From Eutreptiella sp. 'Long Island Sound 2002' (lineage: Eukaryota; Euglenozoa; Euglenophyceae; Eutreptiales; Eutreptiaceae): a DNA stretch of 64,000 bases. The position numbers and the translations under genes are program-made. Location: assembly GCA_964036045.1 (NCBI GenBank), contig OZ038383.1, positions 39,496,294-39,560,293 of the forward strand, in the 5' to 3' direction. Shown here piece by piece: positions 45,727 through 55,207 of the stretch. Under the pieces are notes generated by a model that worked only from the letters and a program-made list of their open reading frames with translations, did not search any database and was not told where the DNA came from. How positions within the stretch are numbered: position 1 is the stretch's first letter; each line of letters begins with the position of its first letter.

Positions 45727-47823
45727 ATGGCACACCCATTCTCAGCTCTGTCCCCCGACCTCCAGCGCGAACAGTTGACGGCGGCCGACACCTGGCCCCT
45801 CCTGTCCATCGCCCTGGACTCCCAGCAACCCCCACGCCTGCTGGCCTCTGCGCGCCACATGCCGGCGAATGTGGACGTCCTCTCCATCCCCCTCGCCGGC
45901 TCCTCCATCGAAGCCAGCCCCCTCCTCTGGTGGTTCGCCTTCCCCGAGCAGCTCACCGAGAACGAGATCTCCCTCCTCACCACGCACCACGACCCCTTGT
46001 GGCTCCCCTACGCCTCCTGCATGAGCGCCCTCATCGACTGGGGCGCCCGAGCCTCCACCCTCGACCAAGGCACTCTCGCCTCGGCCGCCCTCGCCCACAT
46101 TTCCCCCTTCTCCCCCGACCTCCCCCCCTCCATCCCCTTCCGCCGCCTCCTGGACCTCCTCGCCTTCGAGGAGGCCATCAAGCCCAAGGTCGCCCGGGTC
46201 GCCCTGCTCCACTGGCTAGCGACCTGGGCGGCCCAACAGACCGGCTCCCGGCTAGCCTGCCCCCCCCTCAGCTGCGTCTTCGACCCCGCCAGCCCCCACG
46301 TCCGTGTCCCCGCCCCTTGCCCCCTGTCAGCCCAACGGTGGTACACCGAGTTGAACCATCGGAAAGATGATGGTTCAATTCGCATCCCCAACATCTCCAC
46401 CGCCATCACCGCAGCCGCCCGCCCCGCTAACCCGTAGGCAGATGACCCTCCTAGGGACCCTGGTGTCCCCGCCCCCGCCACCGCCCCTGCACCCCCCAAC
46501 GCTTCGCAACCCTCGTCCTTGCTTCCCCCCCGCCCCCAGCCCCCGCAGCCGGCCGCACCACCCCCGTCAGACCGGGAGACGCTCTTCCAGGCTGGCCCAG
46601 CCCCGAGCTCCCAGGACACTCTGTCCTTACTCGACGGCCTCTCCTCCGTCCCCGAGGCCGACGCACACCACACGGCCATGTGCATTGTGGCCATGGGCAA
46701 GAACTGCCACCTGCCCCCCAGGACCGTGCAGCACCCCTCGGTCTCCACGTCCACCGCCAGCTTGGTGCTTGCCGCCAAGGGTGCCTGGCACTCGTGCCCC
46801 GACCTCCACAAGCCCACCCTCCGCCTCCACCTCAACAAGCTCCTCACCCCGGTCTCCCAACGGTACGGAGCCGCCGCCTCCTCCGCGGCCTCCCTGCCTG
46901 CCCTCCAAGCCATCCAGCCCCTCATCACAGCCGCTCAGGCCCATGCCGACACTCCCTGGCTGACGGCGGCCTTCACCATCGCCAGCGCCCCCTCCTTCCC
47001 CATAGAGGCCTACCGGGACCTCCAACACGTCTCCTCCGCCGACACCCTCCGCACAGCCATCGCACGGCTGTGTGGCTCTCTATCCACCCCGGCCCAGTTC
47101 CAGGAGCTCATCTCCTACACCAAAACTGCCCTCCCCCCCCGCTCCACGGCGGACCTGGATTGGTTCCGCCTTGGCTCCTCCGCACCGCCAGCGCCCTCCC
47201 AGCAAGCCCCTGGCGCCGCCGCCCCACCCGCGCCACTCTCCGCCCCACCCCTCCTCGGCCAGCCCCCCCTCCAGGGCGCCCCCGCGCCCTCCGCCACCGG
47301 CGCCGCCCCCGCCTCCTCGGTCCCCACCTTCGCCCCCGTCGGCTCCTCGCCAGCCACCACCGGCATCGTCCGCATCTCAGGCCTCCGCCTAGGCCCGCAC
47401 CCCTCCATGGCAGTCACCCTCACCCATAACCTGCAGACCGTCGTGTACGTCATTGACGCCGACGCCCGCCGCGGACACGCGTTCGCCTCCATCGCCCCCG
47501 CCCTGCACACCTCCCTCTTCGCCTCACTGCCCACGTGCGTCATCCAGCACGACGAGGGCTGGTCCCTTACGGTCCAGGGCAGACGGGACGACGGGCAACC
47601 TTGGCACGCCCCCACCGCCACACTCAACACCCCCCCCTCCCACCGCCCGCCCGTCCCGGGCGACCCTCAGCCCTGTTGCACCAAACGCAGCCGCCAGCAA
47701 TCACCCCCCCGTCCCTCCCCCCTACGCTCCCCGAGGCACCATGGCCGCACAGCGCCCTCGGCCCCCACGTCAGGCAGGGCAGTCCGCGGCGCCATGTTCC
47801 CTAGTGCCCGCACACACAACTAA
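45727..47823 (+). CDS. R4 ORF1 protein with one in-frame TAG
   Basis: ATG 45727 sits in a strong Kozak context (GCACCATGG), directly after an acceptor-like CTCCCCACAG. The frame is open for 698 codons except for a single TAG at 46435-46437; there is no frameshift. The first half shares WLATWAAQQTGSRLACP (near residue 162) with R3. The middle is Pro-rich. The second half shares STASLVLAAKGAWHSCP with R3. It ends TAA 47821-47823, with ORF2-type coding continuing in the same frame. R3 and R4 share this otherwise unknown ORF1 family despite strong divergence, so it has been under selection. Confidence 0.68.
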
Positions 47824-50741
47824 CTCGCCCTGCCGGACACTCTTCCCGCCTCCAGCGCTCCCAACCTCCCGACCCTGGCCTGGGCGACCTTCCTCGCCTC
47901 CCACTTCCCGCGCCCACTCGACGCCCACCGCGCCGGGGCTGACCTCCTCTCCGGCCCGGAGCCCCGTCCCCAATCCCACGCCCGGGAGACCCCCCCCCGC
48001 GCACCCGCTACACCACCGGCCTCCGCCCCCCGTACATGCCTTCACTGCGGCACGCTGCGGCGCCCGGCCCTCACGCACTGCCCCGTGTGCACACACTCTG
48101 CTGACCTTCTCCCCCTTGGCCTCCCTGCGGCCGCCAACCTCCCCCCGGGCCCCCTCCGAGACCTCCTGCACGCCGCCCAGGTCTCCACGTCGCTACCCCC
48201 CTCGCTCCTCGCCTCCGCCCTCCCCATAGTGTGCGGTTGGCTCGCCTCCTTCCCCCGCCAGCGCCGCGACCCCTCCTTCTGGATCACCCCTCCCCTGCAC
48301 GTGGACGCCAAGTGGACCGCCTTGTGGGACACCGCCCACTTGCCGTCAGCCCCCCTTCCCCCGTCTCCAGCGTATACTTGCTCGTCAGGCCCGACCTCAG
48401 CGTGGACGCTACACCCCGCCCTCCACGACGCCCCACTCGTCACCTCCACCGCTTGCCCCGACTGTGGACGCCCCAGGCCTCACACCGCCTTCGTGGACCT
48501 CCCCACATCGCCGACCGACCACTGGCCTCACTTCTTGTGCACCTCCCCCCACAAAGCCCCGCCCGTGTGCACTCGTGACACCGCCGCCCGCTGTGTGGTC
48601 GGCTTCCAGGGCATGCTACTGCCCGGGGCTGTCCCCGTCTCGGCCATCCCCTGGGCCACCCCCTGCGCCCCCCCTCCCGACCGCCTCCTCTAGCCGACCC
48701 CCGCCTTCGTCCTCTCCCTCCCCGACCCCCGTGACCAGGCGTCCACCCCCCTCCGCGACACAGCCCTCACCTTCCTCACGCACAACTGGGGCGGCATCGC
48801 CGGCCAAGTCTCCCTCGCCCGCACCTGGCTCGAGGCCCTGTCCCCCGACGTGGTCGCCGAGCAGGAACTCTGGGACTTGGCCGCGGCCCGCCCCGCCCTC
48901 CCACCGCTGTACGAGGCCCACTACAGCACCGCATCCGGCCAGGGCTTAGGCCTCCGCACGGCCTGGCTCCGGTCCCTCCGCGCCCCCTCCCAGCCCGCCG
49001 ACCTCGTCTACAACAGCCCGCACTGGATTGCCTCCACGGTCCCCCTCTCACTAGGGGGCCGTGCCCTCCTGTTCAACGCCCACCTCCCCCCACGCCTCTC
49101 GTACTCCGAGTGGGTTTCCAAGGTCAAGCTCATGCACCACCTCCGCTCCCGCATACGTCCCGACCTGTGCGTCCTCCTTGGCGACCTCAACAGCACGGGA
49201 GCCTCAGGCACCCCACTTCACCACCCGCCACGGCTCCCCCCGGTCCACCGCCATCGACCACATCTTCGCCACCGGACCCATCGCCTCCCACACTCACCAC
49301 GTCCTCCCCTGCCACACCTCAGACGCCATGGTGCTGGCGCAGGTCACCCTGCACCACCGCCCCTGCGACGCCCACTCTTGGCGTCTGTTGCGATGGCGCC
49401 TGGCAACTGTCGAGGACATGGACTCCCTCTTAGCCGCCCTTGACCTGGCGTGGGGCTGGCTCTCCCTTACCCCCTCCCTCCCCGACCACTACATCGCCGC
49501 CCACCACTCCCTCGCGCACCAGCTGCTCCCGCACCCGCCTGACATCCCCACACTACTACGGTCCCTGGCCTGGTTCACCTTTCCCCTCTCCACACATGAC
49601 CTCGCCGCCCAGTCCACTGCCCTCCAGGAGGCATCGGCCGCCCGCGGCTACGTCTCTCGCGCTGCCGTCGTCTCCCCCTACTCCGCGACGCCCTCCGCGC
49701 GAACGCCCGACCAGAATCCCCCGCCTCCCTCCGGGCGTACGCCCTCGCCCGCCAGTCCCCCCCCCTCATCACCACCGCCTCCCTCGCCCACCGCCGCATG
49801 GGCAAGCGCTCCCTCGCCGTGTCCACTGACATCGTGGCACGCGCGGCGCTCTTCCGCAGCGGCGGAGGCGTCCACCTCGGGTTGCTACACCTCCTCCTCC
49901 AGCTCGAATCCGGCACCCCGGGCGTCTCCAACGAGACCGTCCACTACGGCCTCTACAAGGGGAAACCCACCAAGCCCCTCCCCCGGCACCTCACACGCTC
50001 CTTCCGCCCCGTCGACGTGGAGTCAGGCGTCTCCGGCGCAGCCTCCGGCATTGCCACGTCCCGCCTAGCCGCCGATCTCAAGCTCGGTCCACCTACACCC
50101 CCGCCTCCTTCGCCTACCGCCCAGGCCAATCCGCCCTCGGCCTCGCCCTCGTGGCTCGCGCCGCCGCCTACACAGCCCTCTCCACCCACGGCACCTGCGC
50201 CATCTGCGACTGGGACGAGTCTGACGCGTACCTCAGGGTACTGCGCCAGGACAACTCCCGCCTCTGCTCCCGCCTACGCGCCACGTGGGACTTTGGCCCC
50301 TGGGCAGACGGCTTCTACAGCCGCCTGGTCATCCGCGTGGCCACCCGCGAAGGGTTCCCCCACCCCTTCAGCACCGAGGAGGGGGGCAACCTAGGCGACG
50401 GGTTCGCCCAACTCCACTACCAGGCCCCCAGCCTGGTCATCACCAGGGCCATGCGCCCCAACACTTCCATCACCCTCCCCCTCACCATCCCCGGCCACTC
50501 AGCGTCCCTCCCCGCCACCCACCTCTTGTACAGCGACGACCGCCGCTTCATCACCCCCTCCCTCACGGACGTGGCAGCCATGGCCACTGACTGCCGCGAG
50601 TGCTCTCGCCGCGCCGGCCGCATCATACACCCCGACAAGCAGGACTTCTCCCTCATCGACTCCCGCCCAGGCCGGCCCACCCTCGTCACGGCCGACGTCC
50701 CGCAGCACACCGGCACCACAGCTATGTGTATAGCGACCTAG
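47824..50741 (+). pseudogene. R4 ORF2 remnant: N-domain, endonuclease and partial RT
   Basis: It continues in frame after the ORF1 TAA. The N-terminal domain keeps CLHCG...CPVC and ACPDCGRP. TAG 48691-48693 interrupts it just before the endonuclease (LTHNWGG near 48775, LLGDLNSTG near 49175). Frame shifts near 49200, 49700 and 50080 are needed to follow AIDHIFATG, HYGLYKGK, CDWDESDAY (motif A, near 50207) and LLYSDDRRF (motif C, near 50525). Motif B is altered (GGNLGDGF instead of QGNPFS). Homology to R3 stops near 50715, inside the RT. It cannot make an active enzyme. Confidence 0.75.
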
Positions 50742-51084
50742 TCGGCTGTCAGACATCAGACATCAGACTTTTATGGACCATCATTACCAGACCATGAACC
50801 CCCCTCCCCCAACCCCTTGATTATGCACTACATCAACCCCCCCCCCGCCCTTGTCCACACCAAACTCTTCACAGGAAACCCCCCCCCCGTGACCCCCCCC
50901 GCCCCCCCCCCACTATCGGGTGCTTTCAACCCCCCCCCCCCCCCCCCCCAGAAGGAAAAAAGGTGCCACGGAAAAAACAAACCCCCCCGTTTGGAAACCA
51001 ATTTCACACCTGTTGTTGACAATGTATGTGACAACTTCAATTTGATTCTGATTTTGGTTGTTTGAGCAGACAATTTGTTTGTGT

Positions 51085-51245
51085 ACAACGCCCTTGAGGT
51101 GTTTTTGATTGTTTGTGGTCTAGGCCTTTGCGCCTTAGACCAGAGACCCCTTCAATGATGAACGCGTTGATCACAACTGAGAAGGGGTTCTGGCACGTTT
51201 GCTCCTGCAACCAATTACAATTTGCTGACTGTGAGCCCCTTCAAT
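51085..51245 (+). repeat. Dispersed repeat, copy 1 of 3
   Basis: CCCTTGAGGTGTTT, then TGGTCTAGGCCTTTGCGCC, a paired-looking GGTCTAGGC...GCCTTAGACC, then CCCCTTCAATGATGAAC and ACTGAGAAGGGG. Other copies lie at 51985-52150 and 52570-52730. Confidence 0.75.
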
Positions 51246-51984
51246 GACGATGCATGACAATTTACATGTGCTGCTCCGTCACGCGTGGGTTTTCAGTGTC
51301 GACCCCCGCAGGGACCTGTTTCTTAGGATCTGTTTTGTGCGGACGGAGCTTCGCGGATTTGCGGCCGAGGAATGGGACTGCCCCGAGCAGTCAGTGTATC
51401 ATGTCCACCAGAATGTGCACCATGTCCTCCAATGGCCAGCAACCATTTTGAAAACCAAGCAACATACATCTGAGAAGGGGCTTTGCAGTGATTCCGAATT
51501 TGACTTCCTTGTTTTAAACCGCCCCTCTGTCCCAGCCCCGAAGGCTCATTGCAATGTGCTGCACTATGCCCTGCTCACGCTTTGTTGTTCATTGCAGGAT
51601 CTGGTGACGACCATTAAAAACCCTGTGCTCTGTCTTGTCGTCCTCCGTCTTGCCGTGGTGTTTCTTGAGGAAGTTTGGAAAACCATGCAGAGAAATCCAC
51701 AGTGTAGGGAAAACACCCCCCACGCAACCCCATGCGCAATGGTGTGGAAAAGCCTGCCTTGCCTCTTTCAGTGTCAGCATCACATGGTGTGTGTCTGTGA
51801 TGTTCGATGTTCTGTTGGTTCTGTGTGTAGTTGAAAAACATGGAAAAAATCACAGACTACAGATTACCCACAGACTACAATTCTCAGAGGTGTGTTATGG
51901 TGTAAGTTGTGAACATTTGCAACTTTGCTGCCACGTGTCGCATTGCATTTCTTTTGAAGGTGTATTTGAACGTGTGCTGTTTGT

Positions 51985-52150
51985 TCCTGAAAAACCCCCA
52001 TCGAGGTGTTCGGTATGTCCATGGTCTAGGCCCTGGCGCCTACGACCACAGACTCCTTCGATGAGGAATGTGCTGACGACAACTGGGGTTCTTATTTCCT
52101 GGTATTTGCTTCCATGTTTCCACGTATGCATCCCCTTCGATGATGTGTCA
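51985..52150 (+). repeat. Dispersed repeat, copy 2 of 3
   Basis: The order of words matches copy 1: ATCGAGGTGTT, TGGTCTAGGCCCTGGCGCC, TACGACCACAGACTCCTTCG and GACGACAACTGGGG. The stem arms GGTC-TAGGC/GCCTA-CGACC are kept. Confidence 0.7.
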
Positions 52151-52569
52151 GCCATGTGGGAACAATCTGTCCGGGGCCTACTGTCATAGGCCCTATTTTG
52201 TTAGATGGAGCCAGGCATCTCCCCATACTCCAACGGATCTGCATGTTTGCCAAACTTGCCAAAGACCACTGCAATCAGCCCTACTGCACCCTTGTGCTAC
52301 ACAACATACGCCAGCCCCTACCTTGACAGCTTGTCTGGGTCATTGCGCAGATTCCGGCCCCAAGGTTTCTTTTTCATTCTGCCTTGCTGGGCGCAGTACT
52401 GTCCAATGTGACGGACTACATTTGAGTTGGGTGATGCAAAATTCCCACTGTCAGCCAAAAAAAAACTGAGAAGGGGCTTTGCTATGTGGGTACTGGTGGT
52501 CCATTGATTTAATGTGGTTGTGATTTCATGGTATGTTTTGGTTTTATCGCACTTGATTTTACTTTATTT

Positions 52570-52730
52570 GGTGGATCATGCACAACACCCTTGAGGTGTT
52601 TAGTACGTCCGTGGTCTAGGCCATGGCGCCTATGACCATAGACCCCTTCAATGATGAACTTGCTGCCCGCTACTGAGAAGGGGTCCCATGTCACATGCTC
52701 CTGGTACCTATGTCCCTTCAACGCTTATCT
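52570..52730 (+). repeat. Dispersed repeat, copy 3 of 3
   Basis: CCCTTGAGGTGTTTAGTACG, TGGTCTAGGCCATGGCGCC, CCCCTTCAATGATGAACTTG and ACTGAGAAGGGG, as in copy 1. A weaker related stretch follows near 52840-52900. Confidence 0.72.
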
Positions 52731-52922
52731 GTTCCTTGTTGTGCATGTCTCTCTCGACACAAAGGGAAATGCGTGTATTGCCTAGGAGACAAGTGTGCGC
52801 TGAGCCTCTTCTACACATAGGGCACTCTTTTGTTATCGACCCTTGACCCTTGAGGCGAGGAAGCGCGTCTAGGGTCTAGACCGTTTCGTCTCTGACCCAG
52901 ACACTGCGGGCTGCACTTTGCC

Positions 52923-53985
52923 ATGTCGTCTAGCCCCCTTAGTGTGGCCTCTTCCGCCCCCTCCAGCCCTTCGTTCCCGGAATGCGGTTGGGGGGATCTG
53001 CCGGAGCTCTTGCGGTTTGGAGACCAACCCCGATCACCACCGTGGGACTCTGATGCTGAGAAGTGTCTCAGCGAACTGGCCTCCCCCCAGCCTCCATTGC
53101 CAACACCGCCTCCCTCTCCCCCTTCTCCCTGCCGTGCACCAACAACCTCTCCAATGCCCGTAAGTCCTCCACGCAGACCCCACATTAACCCAACCCCAAC
53201 CACATTAACTCAACCGGGCGCCCCAGAGGCGCCACAGTCTGCCCCTGTCCCGGCCCTGGCGCCGGCTGACAGGGGCGCGCCGCACTCTGCCCCCCCAACC
53301 CCATACCTGGTAGCCCTGGAAGCCGTGGAGGAGGCCCTGATGTGCACTACCGTGCCACCGCCATCCCCCCCGCAACCCCCCCAAGTATGTACCCAAGGAC
53401 CCGCCCATCCCCCCAAAGCCCACTGTACACGGGCCCTACAGTGCCAAAACACTGCAGCTCATCCGGGAGAATCACGGGGGTGGGGTCCAGTACTTCGTAG
53501 ACGGGGTGCTCAACCGCCGAGCGATGTACCGGTTCGCTGTGCAGCAGCCCAAGAAAAACCCCCTTCGGGTGTGGCAGGAGGGCATGCGAATTAGTCGTTC
53601 GCATTTCCTCAGCAGGGATGAAGAGCATGCAGCAGCGGTACTTGAAATCCTGTGTGCCACCCCAAAACCCCCCCGTATCCCCAAGCCAGCCCCGCCACCT
53701 GTGCCGCGTCGGCCGCTGCCTCCTCCACCAAGTGATCAGGTGACGCTGACCCAATATAGCAGACACCGCCGTACCTCACTCCTCCCACTGGCTCCCGCCC
53801 CAAAGCGGCGATGCCCCACCCCGCAGTACAGTTCATTGCTCCAGCGGCGTGCGTCTCAGTCCGCCCCTCCGCAATTTGGGTCATTGCTCCCTGCGCAAGC
53901 CCCCCTGCAGCGACCCCAGACTTCGGCGAGACGTTCCAATTTCCAGCTCTTCGGGCAGTGTGCGCCGAGCGTCTCTTACTCGTAG
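52923..53985 (+). CDS. Unknown Pro-rich protein upstream of the helicase (one frameshift)
   Basis: ATG 52923 opens a Ser/Pro-rich frame with the motif ALAPADRGAPHSAPP, which recurs in the next gene. Near 53365-53385, in C-runs, coding switches frame. It continues as KPTVHGPYSAKTLQLIREN, then VQYFVDGVLNRRAMYRF and WQEGMRISRSHFLSRDEEHA, which reads as a real folded segment of about 60 residues. It ends TAG 53983-53985. A GTAAGT donor-like site at 53159 means an intron could explain the switch. I recognise no family. The stop is 13 bases before the next ATG, so the two may be expressed together. Confidence 0.4.
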
Positions 53986-53998
53986 GGCACTCTTCCAA

Positions 53999-55207
53999 AT
54001 GGCTCCAAAATGGCTCGCTAAGACCAAGTATGGTGCAAAGCCGAAGCGGAAGGCAACGGGACCACCACCATCACCATCACCATCACCATCGCACGCCCCA
54101 GAGGCCCGCGCCTCCGCCCCTGCCCCGGCCCGCGCGCCGGCTGACAGGGGCGCGCCGCACTGTGCCCCCCAAAAGGCACCGGCAACTCAACCGGGCGCCC
54201 CAGAGGCGCCACAATCTGCCCCTGTCCCGGCACTGGCGCCGGCTGACAGGGGCGCGCCGCACTCTGCCCCCCCAAAGGCAATGGCACCTCAACCACGCAC
54301 CCCAGAGGCGCTGCACTCCGCCCCTGCCCCGGCCCTAGCGCCGGCTGACAGGGGCGCGCGACCCTCTGCCCCCCCACAGGCACCGCCCCAGCCGCCACCC
54401 GGGGGTGTGGATTTCGTCATGATCCCACCGCAACCCTCGGCACAACCACCATCATTGCGTGCCCCTGAGCCGCAGCAATCTGCCCCTGTCCCGGCCATGG
54501 CGCCGGTGGACTCGGGCGCGCCACAGGGTGCCCAACCCTCTGCACCATCATTGCGCGCCCCTGAGCCGCAGCAATCCGCCCCTTTCCCGGCCATGGCGCC
54601 GGTGGACTCGGGCGCGCCACAGGGTGCCCAACCCTCTGCACCAGCAATGCGTGCCCCCGAGCCGCAGCAATCCGCCCCTGTCCCGGCCATGGCGCCGGCT
54701 GACTCGGGCGCGCCACGTGGTACCCAACCCTCTGCACCAGCAATGCGTGCCCCCGAGCCGCAGCAATCCGCCCCTGTCCCGGCCATGGCGCCGGTCGACT
54801 CGGGTGCGCCACAAGGAGCTCAACCCTCTTCACAACCACCATGCGCTGCTCAGCCACAGCAGCCAACACTGTTGCGCACTACGGCCACGTTGAACAACAT
54901 GGACTACGGGCCCGATGACAACCTTGTCGAAGGGTTTACGCAACGGTGGCTTGACCGCGACAAGTTCGTGACCAAAGCATCAGAGGTGTACACCGTCCAT
55001 GAGATGGCGGCCGCTAAGGTGTGGGCAGACAAGAACGGCACCAAGCGGCGCCTGGCCTTTGAGGAATGGAGGCCCCACGGTGGTGGCGATGGGGATGGGA
55101 ATGCTCCCCCACCGCCACAATGGGCCTCCCAAATGGAGGTCTGGGGCAACTATGAGCTGTCCGATGGTGACATGGTGCGTGGCTGGATCTGCAGCAACCA
55201 CCACTGA
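53999..55207 (+). CDS. Pro/Ala repeat N-terminal ORF of the helicase locus
   Basis: ATG 53999 gives a basic start (MAPKWLAKTKYGAKPKRK). Three APADRGAPHSAPP-type repeats follow, then four 32-residue repeats (APEPQQSAPVPAMAP...SGAPQGAQPSAP). Then comes a different, folded-looking segment from about 54890 (NLVEGFTQRWLDRDKFVTK, WADKNGTKRRLAFEEWRPH, YELSDGDMVRGWICSNHH). It ends TGA 55205-55207, but the same frame continues with good coding character, so the stop may be a mutation and this the N-terminal half of the helicase protein. Confidence 0.5.
   Translation: MAPKWLAKTKYGAKPKRKATGPPPSPSPSPSHAPEARASAPAPARAPADRGAPHCAPQKAPATQPGAPEAPQSAPVPALAPADRGAPHSAPPKAMAPQPRTPEALHSAPAPALAPADRGARPSAPPQAPPQPPPGGVDFVMIPPQPSAQPPSLRAPEPQQSAPVPAMAPVDSGAPQGAQPSAPSLRAPEPQQSAPFPAMAPVDSGAPQGAQPSAPAMRAPEPQQSAPVPAMAPADSGAPRGTQPSAPAMRAPEPQQSAPVPAMAPVDSGAPQGAQPSSQPPCAAQPQQPTLLRTTATLNNMDYGPDDNLVEGFTQRWLDRDKFVTKASEVYTVHEMAAAKVWADKNGTKRRLAFEEWRPHGGGDGDGNAPPPPQWASQMEVWGNYELSDGDMVRGWICSNHH
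54451..54834 (+). repeat. 96 bp coding minisatellite, 4 copies
   Basis: Copies start at 54451, 54547, 54643 and 54739. Each is exactly 96 bp (32 codons), so copy-number change keeps the frame. They encode Ala/Pro/Gln-rich linkers. Confidence 0.9.

Larger units (their letters stand above)
43080..50741 (+). mobile_element. R4: diverged, 3'-truncated R-type retrotransposon
   Basis: It starts TAGCGGAGTCCCCC, with the same 5' block as R1 and R2 traceable to about 45120. That is longer than the block in R3. It is followed by two C-rich near-repeats (around 45240 and 45490, each CCCCTTTCTACATTTGCGCC-like) and ORF1. The ORF2 region is homologous to R3 but broken by several frameshifts, and it stops inside the RT just after the YSDD region. 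The family 3' end is absent. DNA beyond 50741 is unrelated, so this copy lost its 3' half by deletion or recombination. Confidence 0.75.
50742..52922. other. Moderate-GC spacer with dispersed repeats, no supported gene
   Basis: It begins with a CAGACATCAGACATCAGAC triplicate and long C-runs (50840-50950). After that it is AT-richer, and three dispersed copies of a ~150 bp repeat are the main structure. The longest open frame (51244-51834) has no recognisable motif and overlaps minus-strand frames. Confidence 0.45.

Noticed and set aside
53230-54340. Overlapping minus-strand ORFs rich in Gly/Arg/Trp
   Set aside because: They are antisense shadows of the Pro/Ala repeat coding region and have no independent motifs.
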